64,000 nt of DNA from JBIYSM02 sp044759095. GTDB taxonomy: Bacteria; Bacillota; Bacilli; Brevibacillales; Brevibacillaceae. Shown piece by piece: positions 51,005 through 59,185 of the stretch (position 1 is its first letter; every line of letters starts with the position of its first letter). The stretch is from contig NZ_JBIYSM020000003.1 of assembly GCF_044759095.2 (NCBI RefSeq), positions 62,001 through 126,000 on the forward strand. Direction: 5' to 3'. The notes under the pieces were generated by a model. That model did no database searches and was not told the origin of the DNA. It worked only from the letters and a program-made list of their open reading frames with translations. The translations under genes were made by a program, and so were the position numbers.

Positions 51005-52126
51005 CTACCGATCGGCCACTTCGTTTAACGTAAACAGCTCATCGTCTTCAAAACCGACAATAAACAGGTTCAGCTGCGTTTTCAAATCCACTTCAAACGG
51101 AAGCCGCACATCGTTGCCCCGGCCGTCCTTCAGGATCCGCACCATGGGGCGCTGGCAATACTCCGGGTCCACCCTGCAGACGACACCGGCTTCTCCCGTG
51201 TTCAGGACCACGGTGCTGCCCAGCGGAAACACGGCGATGTGCTTGCGGAAGGCGTCAACCAAATGATGCTCAAACAGATGTCCGCCGGAGCCAAGCAGGT
51301 ATTCCAGCGCATCGTGCGGCATGAACCGCTTGCGCCAGGGGCGCGGAGACGTGAGAGAATCGTACACGTCACAGATCCCTACGATTTGCGCGTATTCGTG
51401 AATCTGCTTGCCTTTGAGTCCCTGCGGATAGCCGCTGCCGTCCAGCCGTTCGTGGTGCTGCAGGGCGACGTGGGCGGAAAGCAGGGAAAGGTCCCGCTGC
51501 TTGCGCAAGAGATTAAATCCGTTCATGGCGTGCTGCTTGGCGATCTCCTGCTCTTCCGCATTCCAGCGCTCCCTTTTTTCCAGGAGTGCTTGCGGCAGCT
51601 CCATTTTGCCGATGTCGTGCAGCATCGCGCCGATCCCTAATTCCATCAGCTGATTCCGGTTGTAGCCGAGCGACATGCCGATCGCCGTGGCCAAGATGGC
51701 CACGTTGACGGAGTGGTGGTAGAGAGAGGGAGAGTTTGTCGAAATGTTGGATAAATGAACAAGCATGTGCTGGTTGCTCATCAGGTCCTCGAGGATGGAA
51801 CCGAATACCTGTTGAAACGGTAGTCCCATCTCTTTGACCGATATCTTCCGCGCCAGCTTGTTCGAGTTGGTGATCTGCTTGACTGTCTTTTCGATTGCCT
51901 CCACAGCCACTCTGCGTGTCTCGGGACGAATTAAATCTTCGACAACGATGTCTTGCGTGTGGGGATCGTCAATATATATAGAATCAACACCGGAACGAAT
52001 CAATCCTTGAATCAGCCGTTCCGTCAGTGTCATGCCGCTGCCGAGGAGTACTTTTCCGTCTTCGGATAATATGGTTTTGCCCAGTTTCATCCCGGAGCGG
52101 GCCTGTCGAATGGAAAGCAGTCGCAT
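51005..52126 (-). CDS. HD-GYP domain protein (probable cyclic-di-GMP phosphodiesterase)
   Basis: The start chosen is ATG 52126, with CTGGAGGGATTG upstream; 373 residues. The N-terminal 130 residues lack a known sensor domain (KTILSEDGKVLLGSGMTLTERLIQGLIRSGVDSIYI). The HD-GYP domain has HHSVNVAILATAIG, the HD pair in AMLHDIGKMELP, HHERLDGSGYPQGL and ICDVYDSLTS. HD-GYP enzymes hydrolyse c-di-GMP. The motif after ICDVYDSLTS reads SPRPWRKRF where RPYR is more common. It is divergent from nrdR. Confidence 0.92.
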   Translation of the reverse strand: MRLLSIRQARSGMKLGKTILSEDGKVLLGSGMTLTERLIQGLIRSGVDSIYIDDPHTQDIVVEDLIRPETRRVAVEAIEKTVKQITNSNKLARKISVKEMGLPFQQVFGSILEDLMSNQHMLVHLSNISTNSPSLYHHSVNVAILATAIGMSLGYNRNQLMELGIGAMLHDIGKMELPQALLEKRERWNAEEQEIAKQHAMNGFNLLRKQRDLSLLSAHVALQHHERLDGSGYPQGLKGKQIHEYAQIVGICDVYDSLTSPRPWRKRFMPHDALEYLLGSGGHLFEHHLVDAFRKHIAVFPLGSTVVLNTGEAGVVCRVDPEYCQRPMVRILKDGRGNDVRLPFEVDLKTQLNLFIVGFEDDELFTLNEVADR

Positions 52127-52270
52127 AATTTCAATCCCTCCAGCTTCTACCATATCATTGTAGCGCATGGCCCAATCGCAAGAAATAGGTACAAGGATTG
52201 ACTTGACTTCAGCGGTAAAATTGAGGGACACTGAATAAAAGTATTGTCAAAATTGGAGTTGATCCCTCAG

Positions 52271-52756
52271 ATGCGCTGCCCGTTTTGTGAGTATAATGGG
52301 ACTAGAGTCCTAGATTCGCGTCCTTTCAATAACAATAAATCGATTCGTCGCCGCCGTGAGTGCGAGGCATGCGAGCGCCGTTTTACCACGTTTGAGATGG
52401 TGGAAGAAACCCCGCTGTTGATCGTCAAAAAAGACGGAACACGGGAAGAATTCAGCCGGGAAAAGGTTCTCCGCGGACTGGTGCGCGCCTGTGAAAAGCG
52501 GCCGGTTTCCCTGGAGATCCTGGAGAATGTGGTGAATGAGATCGAAAAGGAACTGCGCAGCAGCGGCCAGTCGGAAATACCCAGCAAGGACGTAGGGGAA
52601 AAGGTGATGGAGCGGTTGTACTACGTGGACGAAGTGGCGTACGTGCGCTTCGCATCGGTCTACCGCCAGTTTAAGGACATCAACGTGTTCATGCGGGAGC
52701 TCGAGGAGCTGTTGGCCCAGGCTCGAAACAGCCCGAACAAGTTTCCGCACAACTGA
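52271..52756 (+). CDS. nrdR: Transcriptional repressor NrdR
   Basis: The start chosen is ATG 52271 because the family begins M(K/R)CP(F/Y)C; upstream TTG codons are in frame. The 161-residue protein has a zinc ribbon (Cys3, Cys6, Cys31, Cys34), the VLDSRP and RRRRECEACERRFTTFE signatures, and an ATP-cone (VKKDGTREEFSREKVLRGLVRACEKRPV). It senses dATP/ATP and represses ribonucleotide reductase genes; paired NrdR boxes precede nrdJ at 24719-24766. Its place before dnaB-dnaI is conserved. Confidence 0.96.
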   Translation: MRCPFCEYNGTRVLDSRPFNNNKSIRRRRECEACERRFTTFEMVEETPLLIVKKDGTREEFSREKVLRGLVRACEKRPVSLEILENVVNEIEKELRSSGQSEIPSKDVGEKVMERLYYVDEVAYVRFASVYRQFKDINVFMRELEELLAQARNSPNKFPHN

Positions 52757-52770
52757 GGAGGGCATTTCAG

Positions 52771-54447
52771 ATGAAGAGCAGCGCGCTGATCCGGTGGTTC
52801 TTTTGTTTCATCCTGTTTACAACTGCCGCGGTTGCAGGCTGCACCAGCACGGATCCGGCGGCGACCAAACCGGTGCCGATCGATCCGCCCCAGCCTGCCG
52901 TTCAGCCGCAGTCGGCTTCTCCTCGAACCGGGGGAGAGCTGGTCATCGCTTCGCCTGGAACCCTGCCTGCCTTTGATCCGTATGGCGTGTCCAAGAAAAA
53001 GGCAGAATTGAATGACTTTGAGTGGCTCAGTTACCGCGGACTGCTTTCGTATGGGGACGACCAAACGATCATCCCCGAACTGGCGGCGGAATACCGGGTG
53101 GAGCTCCAAAACGGCAAACCTGTCGTGGTGCTGACGCTTCGCCAGGGAGCCGTCTGGTCGGACGGCAAACCCGTCACCGCAGACGACGTTCTCTTTACCT
53201 ATGAAGAATACGCCCGCCCTCATTACTACGGCGTCTGGCGAAACCGGATGCATCTGGTTGACGGTATCTCCGCATTTCGCACGGGCAAGGCGCCCCGGCT
53301 CAGCGGATTGTCGGTCGATGCCAAACAGGGTGTCGTACGGATCACGCTGCAGCGGGATGACATCACGTTTTTACAGGCACTGACTGCTCCCCTGCTGCCC
53401 AAACACCAGCTGGGGGGAAAAACCATCGGAGAGATCGATGCCCTCTCGCGGGCAGGGAGCATTGTCGGCGCAGGCCCCTTTCAACTGAAGACACGGGAGA
53501 AGGAACAGTGGACATTTGCCAGCCACCCCGGTTACTACGGCGGCAAGCCGCATATCGCAGAAATCCGCGTGAAGCCGATTTCCTCCGCTGAGATGGCGGA
53601 ACAAGTGAAGGCAGGGAGCGTCCAGCTGGGCTGGATTTCGCCGGAGGAGGCGAACCGCCTGCAAAACGGGTCAGGTGAGCGGGCGAAAGTGATGGCCGGG
53701 GAAGCAAGAGGCTACCATCTCCTCGGGTTTAATCTGCAAAGCCAGGCAATGCAGGATCCTGCCGTTCGACGTGCGCTTTCACAGGCGCTCTCGCCTGAAA
53801 CGATCGCCAGGGAGCACTTTTTTGGCCTTGCCAAGGCAGCAAAGAGCCCTTTGCCTGACCAGTCGTTTGCCTATCAGGCAGGTGCGTATCCCGGCGGACA
53901 GCCGGAAGCTGCCCGTGACACCCTCGTTCAAAAAGGATACAGCACGGAAAAACCGCTCGCGCTGACACTCGTCTATCCGGCGGGCAACGCGGTGAGGGAG
54001 CGGCTGGTCGAGGCTTTGCTGCAAGCGTGGCAGACGCTTCCCCTGCGAGTAGAGAAAAAGCCGTTGCCGCCTGAGGAGTTCACCGCCTATCTGTTCGGCG
54101 GCAGTCCGCTTGATCTCTACCTGTACGGCTGGGAGTACCCGCAGGACCCCGCCGAGCTGATCGAGATGTGGCACACTCGGGAAAAGGTGGGAGAGCGCGG
54201 CTACAACGCCTCCCGCTACCAGAATCCGCAGGCGGACCGGCTCCTGGAGCGGGGACAGCTGCTGCTGCCTGCAGACGAGCGGAAAAAGCTGTTTGTCGAG
54301 TGGCAGCAGTTGCTTGCCGCTGACCTGCCGATGGTTCCGCTTGTGGAGATTCCCAACCACTACTATGTATCCGAACGATTGCAGGGAGTGGAGCAATTAC
54401 TGGGGATGCGTCCGTTTCGCGGCATTGAAAAATGGTGGCTGCAATGA
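52771..54447 (+). CDS. ABC transporter peptide-binding lipoprotein (SBP_bac_5), orphan
   Basis: The ATG follows GAGGAGGGC; 558 residues. It has a signal peptide with lipobox VAGC and a Pro-rich linker. The SBP_bac_5 fold is shown by GGELVIASPGTLPAFDPYGVS, LTLRQGAVWSDGKPVTADDVLFTYEEYARP and LGFNLQSQAMQDPAVRRALSQALS. The family binds peptides, nickel or sugars. No permease or ATPase genes are present, and the gene interrupts the conserved nrdR-dnaB neighbourhood. It lies 14 bases after nrdR, so it is co-transcribed with the regulator. Confidence 0.88.
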   Translation: MKSSALIRWFFCFILFTTAAVAGCTSTDPAATKPVPIDPPQPAVQPQSASPRTGGELVIASPGTLPAFDPYGVSKKKAELNDFEWLSYRGLLSYGDDQTIIPELAAEYRVELQNGKPVVVLTLRQGAVWSDGKPVTADDVLFTYEEYARPHYYGVWRNRMHLVDGISAFRTGKAPRLSGLSVDAKQGVVRITLQRDDITFLQALTAPLLPKHQLGGKTIGEIDALSRAGSIVGAGPFQLKTREKEQWTFASHPGYYGGKPHIAEIRVKPISSAEMAEQVKAGSVQLGWISPEEANRLQNGSGERAKVMAGEARGYHLLGFNLQSQAMQDPAVRRALSQALSPETIAREHFFGLAKAAKSPLPDQSFAYQAGAYPGGQPEAARDTLVQKGYSTEKPLALTLVYPAGNAVRERLVEALLQAWQTLPLRVEKKPLPPEEFTAYLFGGSPLDLYLYGWEYPQDPAELIEMWHTREKVGERGYNASRYQNPQADRLLERGQLLLPADERKKLFVEWQQLLAADLPMVPLVEIPNHYYVSERLQGVEQLLGMRPFRGIEKWWLQ

Positions 54448-54598
54448 GAAGGGGAAGCGCAAAACGACGCGCAGCTACGATGGTTCTCATCGGTTGCGCT
54501 TCTGGTCCCCGTGTCACGTTGCTACTCTGGGTTGGGCTTCGCTAGTCGCTCCGTCTGGAAACATGCTTCTTCCAGTTACGATCGATTTTCAACAAACT

Positions 54599-54635
54599 GA
54601 CGCTATAACTGATCTTCAGTCATAGCGTCTTTTAT
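54599..54635 (+). terminator. Terminator 150 bases after the lipoprotein gene
   Basis: GACGCTAT and ATAGCGTC with inner ACTGA/TCAGT arms (one mismatch) are followed by TTTTATT. Confidence 0.8.
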
Positions 54636-54696
54636 TGGTATATAGGAATTTATAAAATGGGACATCTAATACAGCCACTAGGAAAGTGTTCGGGGC

Positions 54697-54738
54697 CCCA
54701 GCCGACACCAGCGTAAGCTTAAGTCGGCTGGGTTTTCT
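54697..54738 (+). terminator. Second terminator before dnaB
   Basis: The perfect arms CCCAGCCGAC and GTCGGCTGGG flank a 16-base loop, followed by four T. Two terminators in series suggest an extra short transcript between them or strict isolation of dnaB. Confidence 0.85.
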
Positions 54739-54848
54739 TAGTGATTTTCAGTAGGAGTAAGAGCATCTTCCCACGTCTTTCTTCTTATCCACCAACGGAC
54801 AGAAATGATATAATGGGAGAATGAGAAACGTCAGGAAGGATTTGTACC

Positions 54849-56297
54849 ATGCGTCGTCTTGTATGGAATGAACTGTTGCCAAAGGATCGCTATGTGGTGC
54901 GGATGGTGCGGCCAATCAGCTTTGCCGAGATGGGCTTTGTCGCACAGTTGTACCTGCCGGTTGTCGGCGTGGAGTCGTTTGCCCTGTACCAGCTCCTGGT
55001 TCACGAAGTGCAGGAGACGAGTGGGGCTGCGGCGGAAAGCACGCACAGAGGATTGATGCTGATGACCTCGCTGCCCCTGGACCGATTGCTGGTTGCGCGG
55101 GAACGCCTGGAGGCGATGGGGCTGTTGGAGGTGCGCCGGCGTGAAAACCAGCAGCGCGATTACTACTACGAATACCTGTTGAAACCGCCGCTGACACCGG
55201 GCGAGTTTTTTGCCGACTACGTCCTGTCGTTAATGCTGTTGAACAAAATTGAAAACGTTCGCTATCAGCAGCTGCGCCGCAAATACGCAGACCAGCTGGC
55301 AGCCGGTTTGGAATCGGAATACAGCCGCGTGGAAAACCTGACAAAGGATTTTCACGAAGTGTTTCATTCGCTCAAACCTTCCGAATTGGAAGTCCCGAAA
55401 GGCTCGGAGCGGGAGCGATTCCTTGCCGAAATGGAGGAAAGCTTTCCGGCGGCGGCCATGCAGGCGGGATACGAGGCTTCTTCCAGCCAGCGGCTCAATT
55501 TTTCCTCCCTGCGCATCAACCTGCCGTCCAACGCCAACCCGAACCTGGTACTGAACGGAGAAGGCATCGAGTTTTTGTACAAGCTGATGCATTTTTACCA
55601 GATGGACAGCTGGGGGCTTGGGCAGGAGCTGAGCGACTGGACCTTGTACAAGCCGGACGGCAGTCTGGACCGGGATGTGCTCCGCAAGCGCCTGGTGCAG
55701 AAGTACCTGGATCACAAGCTGTTTCGGGAAACGTCGCTGCCGGAAGAGTTTGCCGACGCGCTCGGGCCGGGCAAACTGCCGGAGCCGGGAGGCGGCCTCT
55801 ACGCGCGGATCTGCCGTCAGCTGTCGCCGCTTTCCCTGCTGGAGCAGGTGGTGGGCGGCAGAGTGAGCAAGGCGTTTCTCGATCGGGCAGAATCGCTTTT
55901 GTTTGCGGACGGTCTCCCGGCCGAGGTGGTGAACGTGCTGCTTCTCCATACGCTTCACAGCAGTCAAATGGAACTGCCGAAGGCCTACCTGGAAACCATC
56001 CGCGACAGCTGGAAAGCAAAGCGGATTTCCACCGTCGATGAGGCGATGCGGCAGATCATGGAGCGGGCGGACGCGCGGAATCAGGCGGCCGAAAAGGCAA
56101 AACGAGCCAAGAAGGAAACGGACGGCGCCGTTCGCCGGGGCGGACGATCCATCCTGCAGGACAAGCTTCCTGCGTCGGTTCAAAGACAGTTGGAAAAAGA
56201 GAAACAGCAGGCGGAAGAAAAGCAGAAGGAGACCCGCCTTATCCAAGATGATCCGGAGTTGAAAGCGTTGTTGGACGCCCTGCGGAGAGGGGAGTGA
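54849..56297 (+). CDS. dnaB: Replication initiation and membrane attachment protein DnaB
   Basis: The 482-residue protein matches Bacillus DnaB (not the helicase). It has an N-terminal winged-helix region (RYVVRMVRPISFAEMGFVAQLYLPVVGVESFALYQLL) and a DnaB/DnaD C-terminal helical domain near residues 300-400, followed by a long charged coil (KEKQQAEEKQKETRLIQDD). It helps load the replicative helicase at oriC with DnaD and DnaI. It is six bases upstream of dnaI. Confidence 0.92.
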   Translation: MRRLVWNELLPKDRYVVRMVRPISFAEMGFVAQLYLPVVGVESFALYQLLVHEVQETSGAAAESTHRGLMLMTSLPLDRLLVARERLEAMGLLEVRRRENQQRDYYYEYLLKPPLTPGEFFADYVLSLMLLNKIENVRYQQLRRKYADQLAAGLESEYSRVENLTKDFHEVFHSLKPSELEVPKGSERERFLAEMEESFPAAAMQAGYEASSSQRLNFSSLRINLPSNANPNLVLNGEGIEFLYKLMHFYQMDSWGLGQELSDWTLYKPDGSLDRDVLRKRLVQKYLDHKLFRETSLPEEFADALGPGKLPEPGGGLYARICRQLSPLSLLEQVVGGRVSKAFLDRAESLLFADGLPAEVVNVLLLHTLHSSQMELPKAYLETIRDSWKAKRISTVDEAMRQIMERADARNQAAEKAKRAKKETDGAVRRGGRSILQDKLPASVQRQLEKEKQQAEEKQKETRLIQDDPELKALLDALRRGE

Positions 56298-56303
56298 GTG
56301 TAA

Positions 56304-57242
56304 ATGGAGTCGATCAGCAGTTTCATGCAGGAGCTGGCGAAACGTACGCCGCGCGCCCTGTTGACGCCGGAGCAGCAGCTGGATAAAATGCTCCGCTCGT
56401 CTGCGTATTTGAAGGAGTTTCACCAAAGACATCCGGAGCTGACCCGAGAGGATTTATTGAGGGCGCTGTCCACGGTTTATACGGCGGTGAAGGAGCAGTA
56501 CTGGTGCGAAAACTGCCCCGGCCTGGATGCCTGTCCCAACATCGTCAAAGGGCACTTTACCAAGCTGGACTTGATGAACGGCACCATCGTCAGCTCCATT
56601 GCCCCCTGCTCCAAACAGCAGGCGCGCGAAGAGGATCTGCGGCGACAGCGCCTGATGCGCAGCTATTACATCTCCGAGGAGACCATGCAGGCCAGCTTTG
56701 ACCGGATGGAGCACGACGATGAAAACCGTCAGGCGGTGGCGGCCGCCATTCAGTTTTGCCGAAGCCTCGGCTCCGGAAAGCAGGTCAAAGGAATGTATGT
56801 GCACGGGCCGTTCGGCGTGGGCAAAAGCTATCTGATGGGGGCCGTTGCGCGTGAACTGTCGGAGCGCAATATCGCGTCCCTGATGGTGTATGTCCCCGAC
56901 TTTGTCCGCGAGATGAAAGATTCGATCGCCGATCAGTCGTACGCCGGCAAGATGGAGCTGTTGAAAGAAGTGCCGGTCCTCATCCTCGACGATATCGGAG
57001 CGGAAAACCTGACGCCGTGGATTCGCGACGAGGTGCTGGGTGTGATTCTCAACCAGCGGGTCAACAACCATTTGCCGACCCTCTATACCTCCAACTATTC
57101 GTTGGAGGAGCTGGAGGAGCATCTGTCCATCAGCAACGGCAACCGGATCGAGGTAACGAAGGCGCGCCGCATCATGGAGCGCATTCGCCACTACGTTGAC
57201 GTATTTTTGATCGAGCGGAAAAATCAGCGAATCGCCGAATAG
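56304..57242 (+). CDS. dnaI: Primosomal helicase loader DnaI
   Basis: The 312-residue AAA+ protein has an N-terminal helicase-binding domain with the zinc-binding segment CENCPGLDACPN near residue 68, Walker A GPFGVGKSYLMG near 167, Walker B LILDDIGAENL and sensor segments (YTSNYSLEELEEHL, RIMERIRHYV). It loads the DnaC helicase onto DNA. The ATG follows GGGGAGTGAG at the end of dnaB. Confidence 0.95.
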   Translation: MESISSFMQELAKRTPRALLTPEQQLDKMLRSSAYLKEFHQRHPELTREDLLRALSTVYTAVKEQYWCENCPGLDACPNIVKGHFTKLDLMNGTIVSSIAPCSKQQAREEDLRRQRLMRSYYISEETMQASFDRMEHDDENRQAVAAAIQFCRSLGSGKQVKGMYVHGPFGVGKSYLMGAVARELSERNIASLMVYVPDFVREMKDSIADQSYAGKMELLKEVPVLILDDIGAENLTPWIRDEVLGVILNQRVNNHLPTLYTSNYSLEELEEHLSISNGNRIEVTKARRIMERIRHYVDVFLIERKNQRIAE

Positions 57243-57251
57243 CTCGTGATT

Positions 57252-57860
57252 TTAACCGTTTTTCGAAATGTATTGGGAGAGGTGCCATTTGGTGTAAGCC
57301 AGCACCTCTCTTGTTTTATAGTAGGGGATCTTCAGAACGTGTGATTTTACAGCGACAGGATAGGCCGTAATCCCGAGCGACTTCGCCATTTCCAGTGCGC
57401 GGGCCAGATGGTAGCCATGGGTGACGATCAGGGCCGACTGCAGTTCATGCTTCTCCATCAGCTGTTTGCTGTACTTCAGGTTTTGGTACGTGTCCCGCGC
57501 CTCATTCTCCAGCAGGATGCGCTCTTCCGGAACGCCCTGTTCCATCAGGTAGCGCTGCATGACCGCCGCTTCACTGATGGTTTTGCCTTCACCCACACCG
57601 CCGGTGACCAGCAGGTAAGGCACGAAACCCCGCTGGTAGAGCGCCAGCGCCTGATCCAGACGCTCCCGCAAGCCCGGACTCGGCCCCTCTCCCCACACGG
57701 CGGCTCCCAATACGATGGCCACATCCGCATGGCGGGGCTGCGCCGCTTTTTCCACCTGGGAGATCCGCCAGAGCACATACCCGAACCAGATGAAAAGTAG
57801 GGCAAGAACGACAAGCAATAGAAAAAGGAATCGCATTTTCCAAGGGGTGGCGATTGACAT
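57252..57860 (-). CDS. YdcF/SanA/ElyC-type DUF218 membrane protein
   Basis: The 202-residue protein starts with a membrane anchor (FLFLLLVVLALLFIWFGYVLW). The DUF218 domain follows: ADVAIVLGAAVWGEGPSPGLRERLDQALALYQRG, LLVTGGVGEGKTISEAAVMQRYLMEQGVPEERILLENEARDTYQNL and LIVTHGYHLARALEMA. The family includes SanA and ElyC, linked to envelope barrier and peptidoglycan metabolism in E. coli. It is convergent with dnaI with nine bases between. Confidence 0.88.
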   Translation of the reverse strand: MSIATPWKMRFLFLLLVVLALLFIWFGYVLWRISQVEKAAQPRHADVAIVLGAAVWGEGPSPGLRERLDQALALYQRGFVPYLLVTGGVGEGKTISEAAVMQRYLMEQGVPEERILLENEARDTYQNLKYSKQLMEKHELQSALIVTHGYHLARALEMAKSLGITAYPVAVKSHVLKIPYYKTREVLAYTKWHLSQYISKNG

Positions 57861-58019
57861 GGGGAACCTCCAGACTTCCGTAACGATCCAAATATGTGCA
57901 TACGATTATTCTACAATGGATTGACGTGTGGGGGGCGAAAAACGTTACGGGGCTGCTTCCGTTCCCAACGGCACCTGCAAAAGTTTATTGAGAGTAAAAC
58001 AAAACCATTGATTTTTCTC

Positions 58020-58049
58020 TTGCATTGTCCAAGAGTTGTGTGTTAGAAT
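58020..58049 (+). promoter_or_regulatory. Promoter of tRNA-Ala
   Basis: TTGCAT and TAGAAT are 18 bases apart, about 30 bases before the tRNA 5' end. Confidence 0.65.
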
Positions 58050-58077
58050 CATTTTTGTCAGCAAGATCACAACGCAC

Positions 58078-58153
58078 GGGCCCTTAGCTCAGCTGGGAGA
58101 GCGCTACACTGGCAGTGTAGAGGTCGTCGGTTCGATCCCGATAGGGTCCACCA
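58078..58153 (+). tRNA. tRNA-Ala (anticodon GGC)
   Basis: The 76-base sequence folds as a cloverleaf: acceptor GGGCCCT/AGGGTCC with one G-U pair, anticodon stem CTACA/TGTAG with loop CTGGCAG, and T arm GTCGG/CCGAT with loop TTCGATC. CCA is encoded. The anticodon GGC (58111-58113) reads GCC, and also GCU by wobble, as alanine. It stands alone, and the DNA downstream of it is accessory. Confidence 0.96.
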
Positions 58154-58170
58154 ATACATAAAAAAATTGT

Positions 58171-58199
58171 AACGCAACCTATTTGCAGGTTGCGTTTTT
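58171..58199 (+). terminator. Terminator of tRNA-Ala
   Basis: AACGCAACCT and AGGTTGCGTT form a perfect ten-base stem followed by TTT. Confidence 0.9.
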
Positions 58200-58215
58200 A
58201 GTCGTGAGCCGAATC

Positions 58216-58244
58216 TTGCACGTATAAATTGGAAAATGTATAAT
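58216..58244 (+). promoter_or_regulatory. Promoter of the antitoxin RNA
   Basis: TTGCAC and a perfect TATAAT are 17 bases apart, stronger than the toxin promoter, as expected for a type I antitoxin. Confidence 0.8.
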
Positions 58245-58250
58245 AAAACT

Positions 58251-58373
58251 AAAGAAGGAGCCGTGCTGTAACACGACTCCCCGGCACAGTAGACCGCTTC
58301 AAAGGCGGTCGGCATCGGAGCTACGATCGAGAAATAGACCGTACACCTTGGCTAGGGCGGTCTATTTCTTTTG
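58251..58373 (+). ncRNA. Antisense antitoxin RNA of the holin-like toxin
   Basis: The predicted RNA of about 120 bases starts seven bases after the promoter. It contains a GGAGCCGTG/CACGACTCC hairpin, a GACCGC/GCGGTC hairpin, and ends in a terminator with arms AGAAATAGACCG (58330-58341) and CGGTCTATTTCT (58358-58369). Its 3' end overlaps the toxin stop codon on the other strand, so it is antisense to the toxin mRNA 3' region, as in the txpA/RatA system of B. subtilis. Confidence 0.75.
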
Positions 58374-58469
58374 GTTAAACGCGGCAATGATGGCGACAAC
58401 CAGCGTCAGCAGCGCAATAAGAAGCGCACCAAAACTGATCATCAACGTCAAAGCGTCTTTAACCTCCAT
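58362..58469 (-). CDS. Putative holin-like type I toxin (35 residues)
   Basis: The ATG at 58469 follows GAAGGGAGGGATGCCC. The product, MEVKDALTLMISFGALLIAL continuing to LTLVVAIIAAFNQKK, has one membrane helix and a basic end, the pattern of the Firmicutes holin-like toxin (Hol_Tox) family. Such peptides depolarise the membrane when not repressed. The promoter on the minus strand has an extended -10 (TGCTATAAT, 58544-58536). The mRNA leader motif GGCGGTCGGC (58507-58498) is exactly complementary to GCCGACCGCC in its own 3' part (58313-58304), a likely translation lock. Confidence 0.8.
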   Translation of the reverse strand: MEVKDALTLMISFGALLIALLTLVVAIIAAFNQKK

Positions 58470-58576
58470 GGGCATCCCTCCCTTCTTTGGAGAGGTAGCC
58501 GACCGCCCTTGCAAACCGTTCTATGTGCCAGTCCAATTATAGCACAATTTACCAGATGTAATGAAAGAATAATAGG

Positions 58577-58600
58577 CAGTGGGATTATCCACTGTTTTTT
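58577..58600 (+). terminator. Terminator upstream of the toxin promoter
   Basis: CAGTGG and CCACTG flank a six-base loop, followed by six T on the plus strand. No plus-strand gene ends here, so it may be a leftover of lost DNA or stop antitoxin read-through. Confidence 0.6.
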
Positions 58601-58635
58601 GCTGTTTATAAATATTTTACACAACTAGAGAACAA

Positions 58636-58675
58636 CAAAAAAAGCGTGATTGATCACAAATTTGATCATACACGC
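58636..58675 (-). terminator. Terminator of the truncated endonuclease gene
   Basis: Read on the minus strand, GCGTG/CACGC and TGATCA/TGATCA arms are followed by seven T. Confidence 0.75.
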
Positions 58676-58700
58676 ATTACTTTTTCGAAAAGATTTATTA

Positions 58701-59185
58701 TTACAAAAACTTTTTAGCCGTTTCATTGATCTTCTCTTTATAGCTTATCAGATCGTCAATTTTCTCAATGTTATAAGTTGTTTTCGCTTCGTCATTAAAC
58801 TGAATGTATTTATTAGAACCGTTAAGTCCTAAACGACAAATCCACTTCCTGATGTTGTTATCAAGTAGAATTTTAAAATAGCTTAAGTTGTCCCTGTAAT
58901 AAATTCGCTCATTTGAAACAGTTTCTTTTAGTAGAAGTTTTATGGTAACGTAACCTTCTATTTCTGCTTCTGTTGTTACAATTTGAGGAGTATCAGCACT
59001 AGTGTCAGTTGTGGCTGCGGTTTGTTCAATGCTATTTTTTGCTTCACTTGTTGTTTCATCAATGTGATTTGCTAAGGCAGCTTTTAACTGATCATTAACC
59101 ATGTCGTTAGAGAACTGCTTAAGTGATTTTTTAACAACCATGCTAAATTTTTCGATAACTTGTTTAGTTTTCTTGCCGGGATAAA
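58701..59185 (-). pseudogene. 3' remnant of a type I restriction-endonuclease-like gene
   Basis: About 160 residues resemble the C-terminal half of HsdR-N-type single-chain restriction endonuclease proteins of about 360 residues: IYPGKKTKQVIEKFSMVVKKSLKQFSNDMVNDQLKAAL, then a Thr/Ala-rich linker, then IEGYVTIKLLLKETVSNERIYYRDNLSYFKILLDNNIRKWICRLGLNGSNKYIQF. The N-terminal nuclease domain is missing. Upstream of the Ile-Tyr-Pro the frame runs antisense into the LCP remnant. The AT-rich codons differ from the core genes. The family call is from memory of related proteins. Confidence 0.6.

Larger units (their letters stand above)
54448..54848. other. Structured non-coding region between the lipoprotein gene and dnaB
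   Basis: About 400 bases hold three inverted repeats: GAAGCGCAA/TTGCGCTTC (54454-54502) with a 31-base loop; a terminator at 54599-54635; and a second terminator at 54697-54738. No reading frame with a ribosome site is seen. A weak dnaB promoter (TTATCC, 18 bases, TATAAT at 54809-54814) is at the end. Confidence 0.6.
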
